The notes beneath the pieces are model-generated. The model was not told where the DNA came from. It did not search any database and saw only the letters and a program-made list of their open reading frames with translations. A DNA stretch of 64,000 nucleotides from Polyangiaceae bacterium (lineage in GTDB: Bacteria; Myxococcota_A; Polyangia; Polyangiales; Polyangiaceae): NCBI GenBank assembly GCA_015075635.1, contig JABTUA010000001.1, forward strand, positions 434,001 to 498,000, in the 5' to 3' direction. Each line of letters opens with the position of its first letter. The stretch's first letter is position 1. Below are positions 52,158 to 60,089 of this stretch, piece after piece. The position numbers and the translations under genes were made by a program.

Positions 52158-53501
52158 TCACGGATTCGCTACGAGACGTGCGCGCACGACCGACGGCTTC
52201 GGGAGCGGGTAGCGCTCCAGAAGCCTGTTCATCGCCGCCCAGTCCAAATACGCCTTGTCGGAGCGGCGCGACAGCCACCGCCGCCACAGGCAGGTCACGT
52301 GCCAGTAGAAGCACCAGAGACGGCCAAAGTTCCCTGTACGGCCGTAGTAGCCGTAGTGTCCAGCGAGCTTCGCCGCCAGCACACGTTGCTGCTCGCGGAT
52401 GGGCTCGTGCCGGTGTAGCCGACACCACTGGGTGATTGCACCCAGCGCCCTGCGATGGCGGTCCTTCGCTGTTCGCATCCTCACCACCCACTTGCCAGCG
52501 AGGCTCTTGCCCCAGTGGAAGGTGAAGCCGAGGAAGCTGAAGGTCCCGGGCCCGCTGGGTCCCCGGCCGTCGCCGCGCGAACCAGGTCGGATGCGATCGG
52601 GCCGCTTGAACGGCACCAGGCGCGTCTTGTCCGGGTGGAGCGCGAGCCCGTACTTCCCAAACCTTTTGAAGCACGTCGAGCACGCGCCGCGCGTCGTCCT
52701 CGTATTCGAACAGCATCGCGGCATCGTCCGCGTATCGAACGAGTGTGCCCGCCCTCGAAGTCGGGGTCGGACCTCTCGCTCAAACCACACGTCGAGCACT
52801 TCGTGCAGGTAGATGTTCGCCAAAATCGGCGAAATCACCCCGCCTTGTGGCGTGCCGGCATCGGGGTAGCTCAGCTCTCCGTCCTCCAGCACGCCCGCGT
52901 TCAGCCACTTTCCGATGAGACGCAGAATGACTCCGTCTCGCACCCTGCGGCGCAGCACTTCCCGCAGACGTTCGTGGTCGAGAGTGTCGAAATACTTTCG
53001 TATGTCGAGCTCCACGACCCAACCGCCAGCCATCTTCACCGCCGGTGTCCAAAGCTCTTCGAGCGCCTGGCGCGCGGAGCGCCCAGGACGGAACCCGAAT
53101 GAGCAGTTCAGGAAGTCCTGCTCGTAGATCGCTTCGAGCACCATCGCGACGGCGCGTTGCAAAACCTTGTCCTCGAAAGTCGGGATCCCCAGCGGACGCG
53201 TTTCCTTCCCGTCCCCTTCGGGATGTGCGCGTCGCACTGGCGGCGCGCGGTACGCTCCGGACTTCGCGCGGTCGAGCAGCGATCGGAGGTTTCCCTCCAG
53301 GTTTTCCGCATACTCTTTCGCGCTCTGCCCATCGACGCCCACGGCCCCATCCTTGCGAGTCCGTCGGTATGCCTCGCGCAGCCACTCCAGGTCGATGTGA
53401 TGCGCCAGCGTCGTGAATGCCATGTCGGGCGCTTGCTGCGCCTGCTTTGCTATCCGCTCGAGTTTCGTTGAGATGGTGGTCAAGCTCGGTGTCTCGGTCA
53501 T
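52158..53501 (-). CDS. ltrA: Group II intron reverse transcriptase/maturase with displaced YADD motif
   Basis: The open frame (start at 53501, [13 protein letters not shown], with GAGGGCAAG upstream; a longer start at 53540 exists) contains reverse-transcriptase blocks [46 protein letters not shown] and [17 protein letters not shown]. It ends in the maturase region ([20 protein letters not shown]). No HNH endonuclease domain follows. The catalytic block [20 protein letters not shown] is encoded at about 52670-52740 but in another frame. In this frame the stretch reads [20 protein letters not shown] 1-base loss near 52743 and a 1-base gain near the A-run at 52663-52668 explain it. The protein is probably inactive unless these are sequence errors. 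Confidence 0.85.
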   Translation of the reverse strand: MTETPSLTTISTKLERIAKQAQQAPDMAFTTLAHHIDLEWLREAYRRTRKDGAVGVDGQSAKEYAENLEGNLRSLLDRAKSGAYRAPPVRRAHPEGDGKETRPLGIPTFEDKVLQRAVAMVLEAIYEQDFLNCSFGFRPGRSARQALEELWTPAVKMAGGWVVELDIRKYFDTLDHERLREVLRRRVRDGVILRLIGKWLNAGVLEDGELSYPDAGTPQGGVISPILANIYLHEVLDVWFEREVRPRLRGRAHSFDTRTMPRCCSNTRTTRGACSTCFKRFGKYGLALHPDKTRLVPFKRPDRIRPGSRGDGRGPSGPGTFSFLGFTFHWGKSLAGKWVVRMRTAKDRHRRALGAITQWCRLHRHEPIREQQRVLAAKLAGHYGYYGRTGNFGRLWCFYWHVTCLWRRWLSRRSDKAYLDWAAMNRLLERYPLPKPSVVRARLVANP

Positions 53502-53540
53502 CTTGCCCTCGCTCGGTTCCGTGAAACGCTTTCCCGACAC

Positions 53541-54041
53541 CGCCCTTCGCTCCGCCGGGTCGCTTGGGCGGCTTCCCGGCTTCGTCGCTACTATGGCGGT
53601 GCTCCGACTTCCCGCTGCCCCACCTTGCTCACTTGCGCTCGCTTGGCGGTTCCGGTCGCCCGGAGCAAACAGGACCTCTCAAGTTCCCTGGTGACCCTCG
53701 CTGTACATGCCGTGCTCTCCGACCGCGGCAGGCCGATGAGGACGCGCCGTCGGGGCGTTGCCCCTGACTCTTGCCTCACCGATGTTGCCTTCCGGGGTGT
53801 GCTGTCCCGTCGGCTCCCACCACTTCCCAAATTTCGCAGCCCAATCACACGGCCTGCACCCTCGCTGCCTACGCTTCGCAGCAAGCCTCCCTGTTCGGTT
53901 GGAGTTGCCACGCAAGGCTCGCTTCCAGATGGCGGCGCACCCTTGGCTGGGCGGGATTCGAACCCGCTGGGTCACTCACCTGGTTTCAGCTTTGTATTGG
54001 CTTCTACATGGCATCCTCCAGGACAGAGCTTCTTGACGCAC
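53541..54041 (-). ncRNA. Group II intron 5' region (ribozyme domains I-IV)
   Basis: This roughly 500-bp stretch upstream of the maturase gene has no gene. It should form domains I-III and the start of domain IV of the intron RNA. It opens with GTGCGTCAAG and contains several GC-rich inverted repeats, including a T-arm-like GCGGGTTCGAATCCCGC at 53949-53970. I did not fold the individual domains. Confidence 0.7.
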
Positions 54042-54101
54042 AGCACGGCTTTGGGAGGGACCGGCGCCGCGAAGCGGCGACGAGGGTGGGCAGGAAGAGA
54101 G

Positions 54102-54680
54102 GCGAAGATCGGCGAGAAGTCGGCGAAGAAGACGATCGCGATGGATGTGGGCGAGGCGCGCGAGATCGAGCTCACGATCGAAGGCGAGGCGGCGGCGGTG
54201 GGGCCGGAGCCTGCCCCGGCAGCTGGTGGACCTTCGGAGCCTGACCCAGGAGCTGGCGGTGGAATCAAAGCCGACTCGTCCGGAATGAAGCCGAGAACCT
54301 TGGCGCTCATCGCCGGCGCAGGTCTCACCGTGGTCGCTGCCGGCGTCGGCGTGTTCTACACACTGAAGAAGTCCAGCGCGCAGGACGACGCCGATGGCCT
54401 GCGTTCGGAGCTCTCCTCCAAGTTTGGCGGGCAGGCCTGCAGCGGGTCATCAGCGCCAGCGCAGTGCGCTGACTTGACGGACGCGCTCGAGCGCCGCGAC
54501 GATGCCGGGCGAATCTCGACCGGTGCGTTCATCGCGAGCGGAGGGTTGCTCGCCGCAACGGCCGTTACATACTTCGTCTGGCCGTCCGGACATGAAAGCA
54601 GTCCCAAGGCGGGGCGCTTGAACATCTTTGCCACTCCCCAGTCACGAGGCGCGATGATGGGGGTGGTGGGTAGCTTCTGA
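54102..54680 (+). pseudogene. 5'-truncated TPR-PEGA gene, copy 3 (mosaic)
   Basis: The first 108 bp match copy 1 at 46191-46298 (AKIGEKSAKKTIAMDVGEAR...EGEAAAVGPE). The sequence then switches to a diverged paralogue with its own linker, two membrane segments, Cys pair (CSGSSAPAQC) and C-terminus MMGVVGSF. The N-terminal half is missing at exactly the same junction as in copy 2. It shares the spacer bases 54042-54101 with the end of unit 1. No credible start codon with a signal peptide is present. Confidence 0.7.
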
Positions 54681-54694
54681 GGGGCGAAAATCAC

Positions 54695-56353
54695 ATGCGT
54701 ATTCGACGTCATTTCCTGGGTGTGTTCTTCGCTTCGTCCGCCGCCGCGAGCGCGTTGGCGCTGGCGGGATGCGGCGGCGATGACTTTTCGTGCGAGGACT
54801 CACTGAGCTGCGGCACCGGCGGTACCGACGGCGGGACCGGCGCGAGCGGTGGCACAGGCGGGACCGGAAACACCGGAGGGACGGGCGGGGCCGGGAACAC
54901 GGGAGGCACCGGCGGAACCGGCGGAACCGGTGGCACCGGCGGCGACGGTGGCGGCTGCGACGTCAGCAAGTCGCCCGGAGCCGAAGCGTGTCTCATCGAC
55001 GAGCAGTTTGGTGTGTTCGTCGATGCCGGAAGCAACGCGGCCAGCCCCGACGGGTCGCGCGCCTCGCCTTACAAGACGATTGGCGCTGCGCTCGCAGGCG
55101 CCGGCTCGAAGAAGATCTTCGTCTGCAACACGAACGGTGCCTACAAGGAGACCGTCTCGATCACTTCGAGCGCCACCACCTCCGGACTCTACGGCGGCTT
55201 CGATTGCGCCGATTGGAAGTACTCGACCTCCTCCCGCGCCCAGGTCGAGTCGAGTGACGCCACCGCCTGGAAGATCGACGGCGTGGACGGCTTGGCTGTC
55301 GAGAGCTTCGAGGTGAAGGCCTCCGACGGAAAGTCAGCGGGTGACGCGAGCATCGCGATGCTGGTCGCTAACGCCAAGAACATCAACGTCAGCGCGAGCA
55401 AGCTCGTCGCGGGCAACGGCATGGCGGGAAGCGCGGGCACGGAGACCACGACGCCCGCCGAGAAGGGCGCCGATGGCAAGAAGGGATCCGACGCGTGCGC
55501 GGCCACACCGGCAGGCGGCACTGCGTCGACGACGTCCTGCGGGGGCAGCGCGACCGGCAGCGTCGGCGGCAAGGGCGGGGACGGCGCGGTTGGGATCACG
55601 GCTCCGGGCGGTGGCGGGAGTGATGGCCTACCCCTCGGCTCCGGTGGAAAAGGCGGCGCCGGGGAGACTTCGGTCGCCTTCACTTGCGTAACTGGAAATG
55701 GTACGCCCGGCAATCCCGGCAATCCCGGCAAAGGCTCCAATTCCATTGGGACTCTGAGCGCCAGCGGCTTCGCTCCAGCGACTGCTGAGTCGGGCACGGA
55801 GGGCGGCGTCGGGCAGGGCGCCGGCGGGGGCGGCGGTGCGAAGGCGCCGCTCCTCACGACGGCCTGCGGAGGCACGGGAGCGACGAAGACCGGTGCCAGC
55901 GGTGGCAGCGGGGGCGGCGGCGGTTGCGGCGGCAAGCAGGGCGGCGGTGGCAAGGGCGGCGGCGCGAGCATCGCGATCGCGAGCGTCGCCTCCACGTTGA
56001 CCCTTACGAACTGCGAGCTCATCGCCGGCACCGGCGGAAAGGGCGGCGACGGAGGCTCGGGGCAGCCGGGCGGGAGCGGTGGAGGCGCGGGACCGAAGGG
56101 GATTGGCGCCAGCGGGTCCGCGGATGCCTGCGCGGGCGGCGAAGGCGGAAAAGGCGGGAACGGCGGCCCGGGCGGTGGCGCGGCCGGGGGCGCGAGCGTC
56201 GGGGTGGCCTACGTGGGGACGAAGCCGGTGCGCACCGGCGGGAGCGTGACGAAGGCTTCGACTGCGGCGAGCGGTGGCGCGGACGGCCTGGGCCAGACGA
56301 CGGGCGCCGGGGTCGGCGCGGCGGGCAAGGTCGAGGACGAGCTCGCGTTCTGA
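54695..56353 (+). CDS. Gly-rich beta-helix lipoprotein, diverged copy 3
   Basis: The 552-residue protein has a lipobox (ALALAGC), a GGTGG linker and a DUF1565-like segment (FVDAGSNAASPDGSRASPYKTIGAAL...LYGGFDC). Beta-helix rungs and a Gly-rich C-terminal half ending VEDELAF follow. Its sequence is clearly diverged from copies 1 and 2, but the architecture and the 14-nt gap after a PEGA gene are the same. This shows that the two-gene module predates the recent amplification. Confidence 0.8.
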   Translation: MRIRRHFLGVFFASSAAASALALAGCGGDDFSCEDSLSCGTGGTDGGTGASGGTGGTGNTGGTGGAGNTGGTGGTGGTGGTGGDGGGCDVSKSPGAEACLIDEQFGVFVDAGSNAASPDGSRASPYKTIGAALAGAGSKKIFVCNTNGAYKETVSITSSATTSGLYGGFDCADWKYSTSSRAQVESSDATAWKIDGVDGLAVESFEVKASDGKSAGDASIAMLVANAKNINVSASKLVAGNGMAGSAGTETTTPAEKGADGKKGSDACAATPAGGTASTTSCGGSATGSVGGKGGDGAVGITAPGGGGSDGLPLGSGGKGGAGETSVAFTCVTGNGTPGNPGNPGKGSNSIGTLSASGFAPATAESGTEGGVGQGAGGGGGAKAPLLTTACGGTGATKTGASGGSGGGGGCGGKQGGGGKGGGASIAIASVASTLTLTNCELIAGTGGKGGDGGSGQPGGSGGGAGPKGIGASGSADACAGGEGGKGGNGGPGGGAAGGASVGVAYVGTKPVRTGGSVTKASTAASGGADGLGQTTGAGVGAAGKVEDELAF

Positions 56354-56421
56354 GGTGCTCCTCTCGAACCATCCTTCCAATCGACGACCTACTCATCTCG
56401 TCCCGGTCCGTCGCGGTCCCG

Positions 56422-56634
56422 GTGCGCTGCGGGTGCGGCGCCGACCTGACGGCCAAGAACGCGCTCCGGCCCCGGGAGCTCAAGGAACAGGTCCGCTCCA
56501 TACACACATGCCACGACGGAGTGGTGGAGTGGGGCGAGCCGGAGCCCGGATTCCAGTCTCTTCCTCGTAGTTGGTCCTGCGCCGCTTGCGGCTCCGTCCT
56601 GTGCGAAGCGCGCGTGCACCGGCACGAGTGCTAA
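56422..56634 (+). CDS. Possible small zinc-ribbon protein
   Basis: A GTG at 56422 opens a 70-residue frame reading VPVRCGCGADLTAKNALRPR...HTCHDG...SWSCAACGSVLCEARVHRHEC. The CxC...CxxCxxxxC spacing and the final HRHEC suggest a zinc ribbon. The stop overlaps the convergent lipoprotein stop by 3-4 nt. There is no strong ribosome-binding site, so this gene is a candidate only. Confidence 0.35.
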   Translation: MRCGCGADLTAKNALRPRELKEQVRSIHTCHDGVVEWGEPEPGFQSLPRSWSCAACGSVLCEARVHRHEC

Positions 56635-57353
56635 GGGAACACCGTCTCGAACCAGGCGGTCGTGCACCTGGAGACGTCGCTGCACAACGGTTCCTTCAGG
56701 CAGCGCATGGCCTCGGCTCTCACGTCGTCCTTCAGCCAGGCGGCGGCGAGATCGAGCTCGGCCATTTGCTCGACGGTGCACCCCATGTCGAAGAAGCCGC
56801 ACGTCGCGTTGAGGGCCAGGCAGAAGTTGGTGCCCCAGTCGGTCGCTGGGGGTTCGCAGCTGCTGCCTTCGCTCCCGCAAGGCAGGCTGGCGTAGCAGTC
56901 GTACGCGGCGGCGGCCTCGGGGCGCTCGAGCCGGGAGAACCGATCGCAGATGATCCTGGACGTGTCTGCTCCGCACTGAGCGGCCTTGGCCTCGTAACGC
57001 CCGCAGGCGTCGGACACCTTCGGGTCCGGAGGAGCGACGATCTCGAACTTGTAGCCGTGCTCGTCGCACTCGTTCACGGTGCACGGCGTGCACTGGTAGT
57101 TGTTGCAGACCGACACGCACTGGTAGGCGAACTCGGGGCCCATGCCGTAGCACTGCCCGAAGCACTCATCGAGGTAGCTCATGCAATCGTCGTGGATCTT
57201 CTCGCAGACTGTCTTCGCGCAGAACGACTGGCGAGAGAGGCTGGAGTTGGCGCCAGCCGGCCCGGAGTCGGACTCCGTGGCACAACCGGCAGCGCCGAGC
57301 GACGACGAAGCCAGAGCCGAGACGAACAGGGCGAGGTGCGCTAAGGTCTTCAT
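56631..57353 (-). CDS. Cys-rich lipoprotein of unknown function
   Basis: ATG 57353 gives a signal peptide with lipobox LGAAGC. The 240-residue mature region is alpha-helical in character and rich in cysteines, arranged in CxxxC-like pairs (FCAKTVCEKIHDDCMSYLDE, CFGQCYGM, CVSVCNNYQC, CGFFDMGC). That suggests a disulfide-stabilised helical domain. No family is recognised. Bases 57354-57452 hold the divergent promoter region. Confidence 0.75.
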   Translation of the reverse strand: MKTLAHLALFVSALASSSLGAAGCATESDSGPAGANSSLSRQSFCAKTVCEKIHDDCMSYLDECFGQCYGMGPEFAYQCVSVCNNYQCTPCTVNECDEHGYKFEIVAPPDPKVSDACGRYEAKAAQCGADTSRIICDRFSRLERPEAAAAYDCYASLPCGSEGSSCEPPATDWGTNFCLALNATCGFFDMGCTVEQMAELDLAAAWLKDDVRAEAMRCLKEPLCSDVSRCTTAWFETVFP

Positions 57354-57452
57354 GGCTCCCTCTTTCGGCCGGCCCATGGCGCCAGTTGCGGAAAAGAGTG
57401 CGACCCCAAGAAAGGTCGCAACTGCGCCGGCCGCCCTGCCGATAGGGCCGGC

Positions 57453-57731
57453 ATGTGGACGAAACTCGGGAAGTTTGGGGTCTTCATCGCAATCTCGGTC
57501 TTCGGGGCGGGCTGCGTCAGCCAGCCGAACGCACAGGTGACCACCCGCAACGTCAGCGCCGTCGCCGCCGGCGGGCCTGCCGAGGTCTGGGTCGTGATGG
57601 GTGAGCGGGGCGCCGACGTCAGCAAGAACGGCGTCGTCATCAACAAGGACTCCTACGCGCTCTACCACTGCATTCCGCAGGGCTGTAAGCGCGTCAGCGA
57701 GCTGGCGGGCAACCGGGTCACCACGCGCTGA
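57453..57731 (+). CDS. Small lipoprotein
   Basis: The 92-residue protein has a signal peptide with lipobox (VFGAGC) and a short beta-rich mature part with one Cys pair (YHCIPQGCKRV). It lies 12 nt before the beta-barrel-like gene and probably forms an operon with it. Function unknown. Confidence 0.72.
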   Translation: MWTKLGKFGVFIAISVFGAGCVSQPNAQVTTRNVSAVAAGGPAEVWVVMGERGADVSKNGVVINKDSYALYHCIPQGCKRVSELAGNRVTTR

Positions 57732-57743
57732 AAGGAGCAGGAC

Positions 57744-58523
57744 ATGACGAACCTCCGAACCCTGATGTCCACCGCGTGCCTGATGATGTTCGCGTCGCCC
57801 GTGCTGGCTCAGCCGCAGGCGGGGCTCGCTCCGTTTCCGACTGACGAGTACTCGTACCACCCCAGCACGGGCGACGAGCCGCCACCGGTCAATCTACCGT
57901 CGGACCTCGGCCGCCGCCGCGGCGCGGTCCTGGTGTTTCGCGCCGGGACCCACTCTGGGGTCGGCGCGGCGACGCCGGATTGCGATGGCGAGTGCGGGAC
58001 GCAGCCGGAGGCGGAGGGCTTCGACGAGCACCCGAGCCTGGTGTTGAGCTCGGAGTGGCTCACGAGTCTGTCGCGCAACACCCGCTTCGGAGCGGGTCTC
58101 CAGATGATTCCGACGCTCAGCACCCAGATGGATGGGGAACGCTACGAGCTCGGTACCGTCGTCGGCGGCGACCTCGTCTTCGAAGGGTTGATCGACCTGT
58201 CGCCGAAGATTGCCTTCACGCTGCGCGGGTCCGCCGGCCTCAGCCTGTTGTTCCCGAGCGGCGACCTCGACGATGACGCGCAGGATCTCGCTGACCTGTG
58301 CTCCAACGCGCTCGACTGCCAGGCCGATCCCGGCCCTTACCTCGGGGCGCAGGCGGCGGTCGGCGCGGGCCTGTTGTACAACCTGGGCAGTGTCGGAGCG
58401 CGCGTGGACTTCCAGCTCCAGGCCTACAGCTATCGCGTGTTGGGCGTGGAGTTCGGAGGCAACGAAGCGTCAATCCGCGTCGCAGGCCTGAGGCCGATGG
58501 TGCTCGCAGGCCTCGAGCTGTGA
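57744..58523 (+). CDS. Outer-membrane beta-barrel-like protein
   Basis: The 259-residue protein has a signal peptide (STACLMMFASPVLAQ). Alternating amphipathic strands follow (RRGAVLVFRAGTHSGV, NTRFGAGLQMIPTL, FTLRGSAGLSLLFP, GAQAAVGAGLLYNLG, VDFQLQAYSYRVLGVEF), ending AGLEL. This is the pattern of a small outer-membrane barrel. Four cysteines form two loop pairs. It follows the small lipoprotein by 12 nt. Confidence 0.7.
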   Translation: MTNLRTLMSTACLMMFASPVLAQPQAGLAPFPTDEYSYHPSTGDEPPPVNLPSDLGRRRGAVLVFRAGTHSGVGAATPDCDGECGTQPEAEGFDEHPSLVLSSEWLTSLSRNTRFGAGLQMIPTLSTQMDGERYELGTVVGGDLVFEGLIDLSPKIAFTLRGSAGLSLLFPSGDLDDDAQDLADLCSNALDCQADPGPYLGAQAAVGAGLLYNLGSVGARVDFQLQAYSYRVLGVEFGGNEASIRVAGLRPMVLAGLEL

Positions 58524-58539
58524 ATGTCTGCGCACATGT

Positions 58540-58561
58540 CACCTGGCCGATCGGCCAGGTG
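58540..58561. promoter_or_regulatory. Perfect 22-bp palindrome in a promoter region
   Basis: The half-site CACCTGGCCGA is followed at once by its exact reverse complement. It lies 17 bp after the beta-barrel gene and 85 bp before the Cys-rich lipoprotein gene. A second short inverted repeat (CGCGCG-N5-CGCGCG) follows. It could be an operator for a dimeric regulator or a bidirectional terminator stem; there is no T-tract. Confidence 0.4.
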
Positions 58562-58646
58562 CTCGCGCGTTCTTCGCGCGATTCGCCCGCGAACGGCGTG
58601 GCCAGAGCGCAGGGCTGGCGCTAACCTCGAACCTCTTGGAGGGCTC

Positions 58647-60086
58647 ATGGGCCGGAGTATGTCTTTCGCTTCGCACAGCTTCGTTCGCTTCACGCTGACC
58701 TTTGCGCTCGCGGGTGCTGCGGCCGTTGCTGCGATGCCCGCCTGCTCCAGCGGTGAGGACTTCACCGGCACCGGGGGCGGCAGTAACACCGGCGGCAGCT
58801 CGGGCGACGCCAGCACGACCGGCGGACAAGGCGGCAGCGGCGGCAGCTCGGGCAGCGCGGGCACCGCGGGCAGCGCGGGCGGCGGCGGCGTGGCCGGCAC
58901 CGGGACGGGCGGCGTTGCGGGCACCGGCACCGGCGGCGACGCGGGCTCGAGCGGGGGCGGCACCGGCGGCAACCCGAGCGGCAAGGACAACGGACAGCCC
59001 TGCGCCAACAAGACCGAGTGCAAGAGCAACTACTGCGTGGACGACGTCTGCTGCGAGAGCGAGTGCGTCGGGGATTGCCGGAGCTGCAAGGTGTCGGGAA
59101 AAGAAGGCGAGTGCACGCCCTACACGCAGGGCACCGACCCCGAAGGGGACTGCGTGGGCGCGGGCGCGCCGACGGACCCCTGCGCGGGGACTTGCGACGG
59201 CAAGAGCGCCTGCGCCTACCCCGACAGCTCGAAGTCGTGCGGCGCGCAGGTGTGCACGAACGCGACGCAGACCGCCTACGCTTGCGACAAGGCCGGAGCG
59301 TGCAAGTCGGATCCGAAGCCGTGCGATCCCTACCAGTGCTCCGGAACCAGTTGCCTCACCACGTGCAGCGCAGACACGCAGTGCCTCAACGCCTTCTGGT
59401 GCGACACCCCGAAGTGCGTGACCAAACTCTCGCTCGGCGCCGTCTGCCCGAAGGACAGCGCCTGTCAGAGCGGGAAGTGCGTCGTTGGCAACTGCTGTGC
59501 TGGCGCCTGCGGACCAAACTTCTCGTGCGAGACCGGCAACTGTCAGTGCAACGGACAAACCTGCGGCACCGGCGAGGCGTGCGTGTTCTGGTACCAGGAC
59601 GCAGATGCCGATGGATTCGGCAACGCGGGCGTGAAGAAGCTGGGCTGCGCCACTAAAACGCCCACCGGCTACGTGGCCAACTCGACGGATTGCGACGACG
59701 GAGACAAGGACGCTTTCCCGGGGCAGACCAAGTACTTCACCGTGCCCCGCAAGGGCAAGGGCGGATACGACTACAACTGCGACAACACGGAGAGCCAGCA
59801 ATACCCGATCGTCAACGCGGCAACTTGCAAGATCTGCGCAAGCTCCACTTTCTGCCCGGTTGACACGACGCCACCCTGCACCTCGGCGGCATTCAGCTGC
59901 GAGGCGTTCACCGCTTGTCCGGGGATAGGTATCGGCTTCCTGACGCCCGGCGTCGCTTGTGGGGCAAAAGGCACCGCCAAGCTCTGCACGCAACAGACAT
60001 TCCAAGTGTCGCCCGGAGTGATTGCCTGCAGCACCACGAACACCAAGGTCGACGACTTGCTCGATACTCAGCAGGCCTGCCGCTGA
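58647..60086 (+). CDS. Cys-rich MopE-like lipoprotein (paralogue 4)
   Basis: ATG 58647, with TTGGAGGG upstream, gives a 479-residue lipoprotein (lipobox AAMPAC) with a long Gly/Ser/Thr linker (about 35-115). The Cys modules (CANKTECKSNYCVDDVCC, CVGDCRSCK) and the metal-binding segment DADADGFGNAGVKK...STDCDDGDKDAFPGQTKYF...GGYDYNCDN follow. It ends in QQACR like its paralogues at 38053, 39418 and 41981. It is 15 kb away from them, so the family is dispersed as well as tandem. Confidence 0.8.
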   Translation: MGRSMSFASHSFVRFTLTFALAGAAAVAAMPACSSGEDFTGTGGGSNTGGSSGDASTTGGQGGSGGSSGSAGTAGSAGGGGVAGTGTGGVAGTGTGGDAGSSGGGTGGNPSGKDNGQPCANKTECKSNYCVDDVCCESECVGDCRSCKVSGKEGECTPYTQGTDPEGDCVGAGAPTDPCAGTCDGKSACAYPDSSKSCGAQVCTNATQTAYACDKAGACKSDPKPCDPYQCSGTSCLTTCSADTQCLNAFWCDTPKCVTKLSLGAVCPKDSACQSGKCVVGNCCAGACGPNFSCETGNCQCNGQTCGTGEACVFWYQDADADGFGNAGVKKLGCATKTPTGYVANSTDCDDGDKDAFPGQTKYFTVPRKGKGGYDYNCDNTESQQYPIVNAATCKICASSTFCPVDTTPPCTSAAFSCEAFTACPGIGIGFLTPGVACGAKGTAKLCTQQTFQVSPGVIACSTTNTKVDDLLDTQQACR

Positions 60087-60089
60087 AGC

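Larger units (their letters stand above)
52079..54041 (-). mobile_element. Bacterial group II intron with encoded reverse transcriptase
   Basis: Read on the minus strand, the element begins GTGCGTCAAG at 54041, matching the group II consensus GTGYG. It ends in CCACCCGAC at 52079, matching the terminal AY. Domain V is a 34-nt hairpin at 52119-52152 (GAGCCGGATGCGGG, GAAA-type loop, then the pairing arm). Domain VI lies at about 52086-52113 as a GC-rich hairpin (GGCCCCGGCAG / CTGCCGGGGCC) with a bulged A. The reverse transcriptase gene lies in domain IV and stops 6 nt before domain V. The spacer in unit 1 (AAGCCGCG joined to AGCACGG at about 49104) is the same site without the intron, so both boundaries are exact and no target duplication was made. 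Confidence 0.92.
49167..54101 (+). repeat. Tandem duplication unit, copy 2 (interrupted by a group II intron)
   Basis: This copy has the same content and order as copy 1. Its length without the 1963-bp intron is 2972 bp. The spacer differs from copy 1 by a few single bases plus the intron. The junction with copy 3 (AGGAAGAGAG then GCGAAGATCGG) is the same as the junction between copies 1 and 2, so both junctions derive from one recombination event. Confidence 0.85.

Noticed and set aside
51952..52716. A separate gene starting [11 protein letters not shown] on the minus strand
   Set aside because: Only its first 20 or so codons are real reverse-transcriptase sequence (the displaced YADD block); the remainder is shadow, so it is evidence for a frameshift, not a gene.
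53949..53970. tRNA T-arm-like sequence on the minus strand (GCGGGTTCGAATCCCGC)
   Set aside because: No acceptor stem, D-arm or anticodon arm can be placed around it. It lies inside the 5' ribozyme region of the group II intron and is better read as an intron helix.
53625..54101. A protein-coding upstream part of the third PEGA copy inside the intron
   Set aside because: The open frame crosses the intron boundary into ribozyme sequence and has no recognisable protein features.
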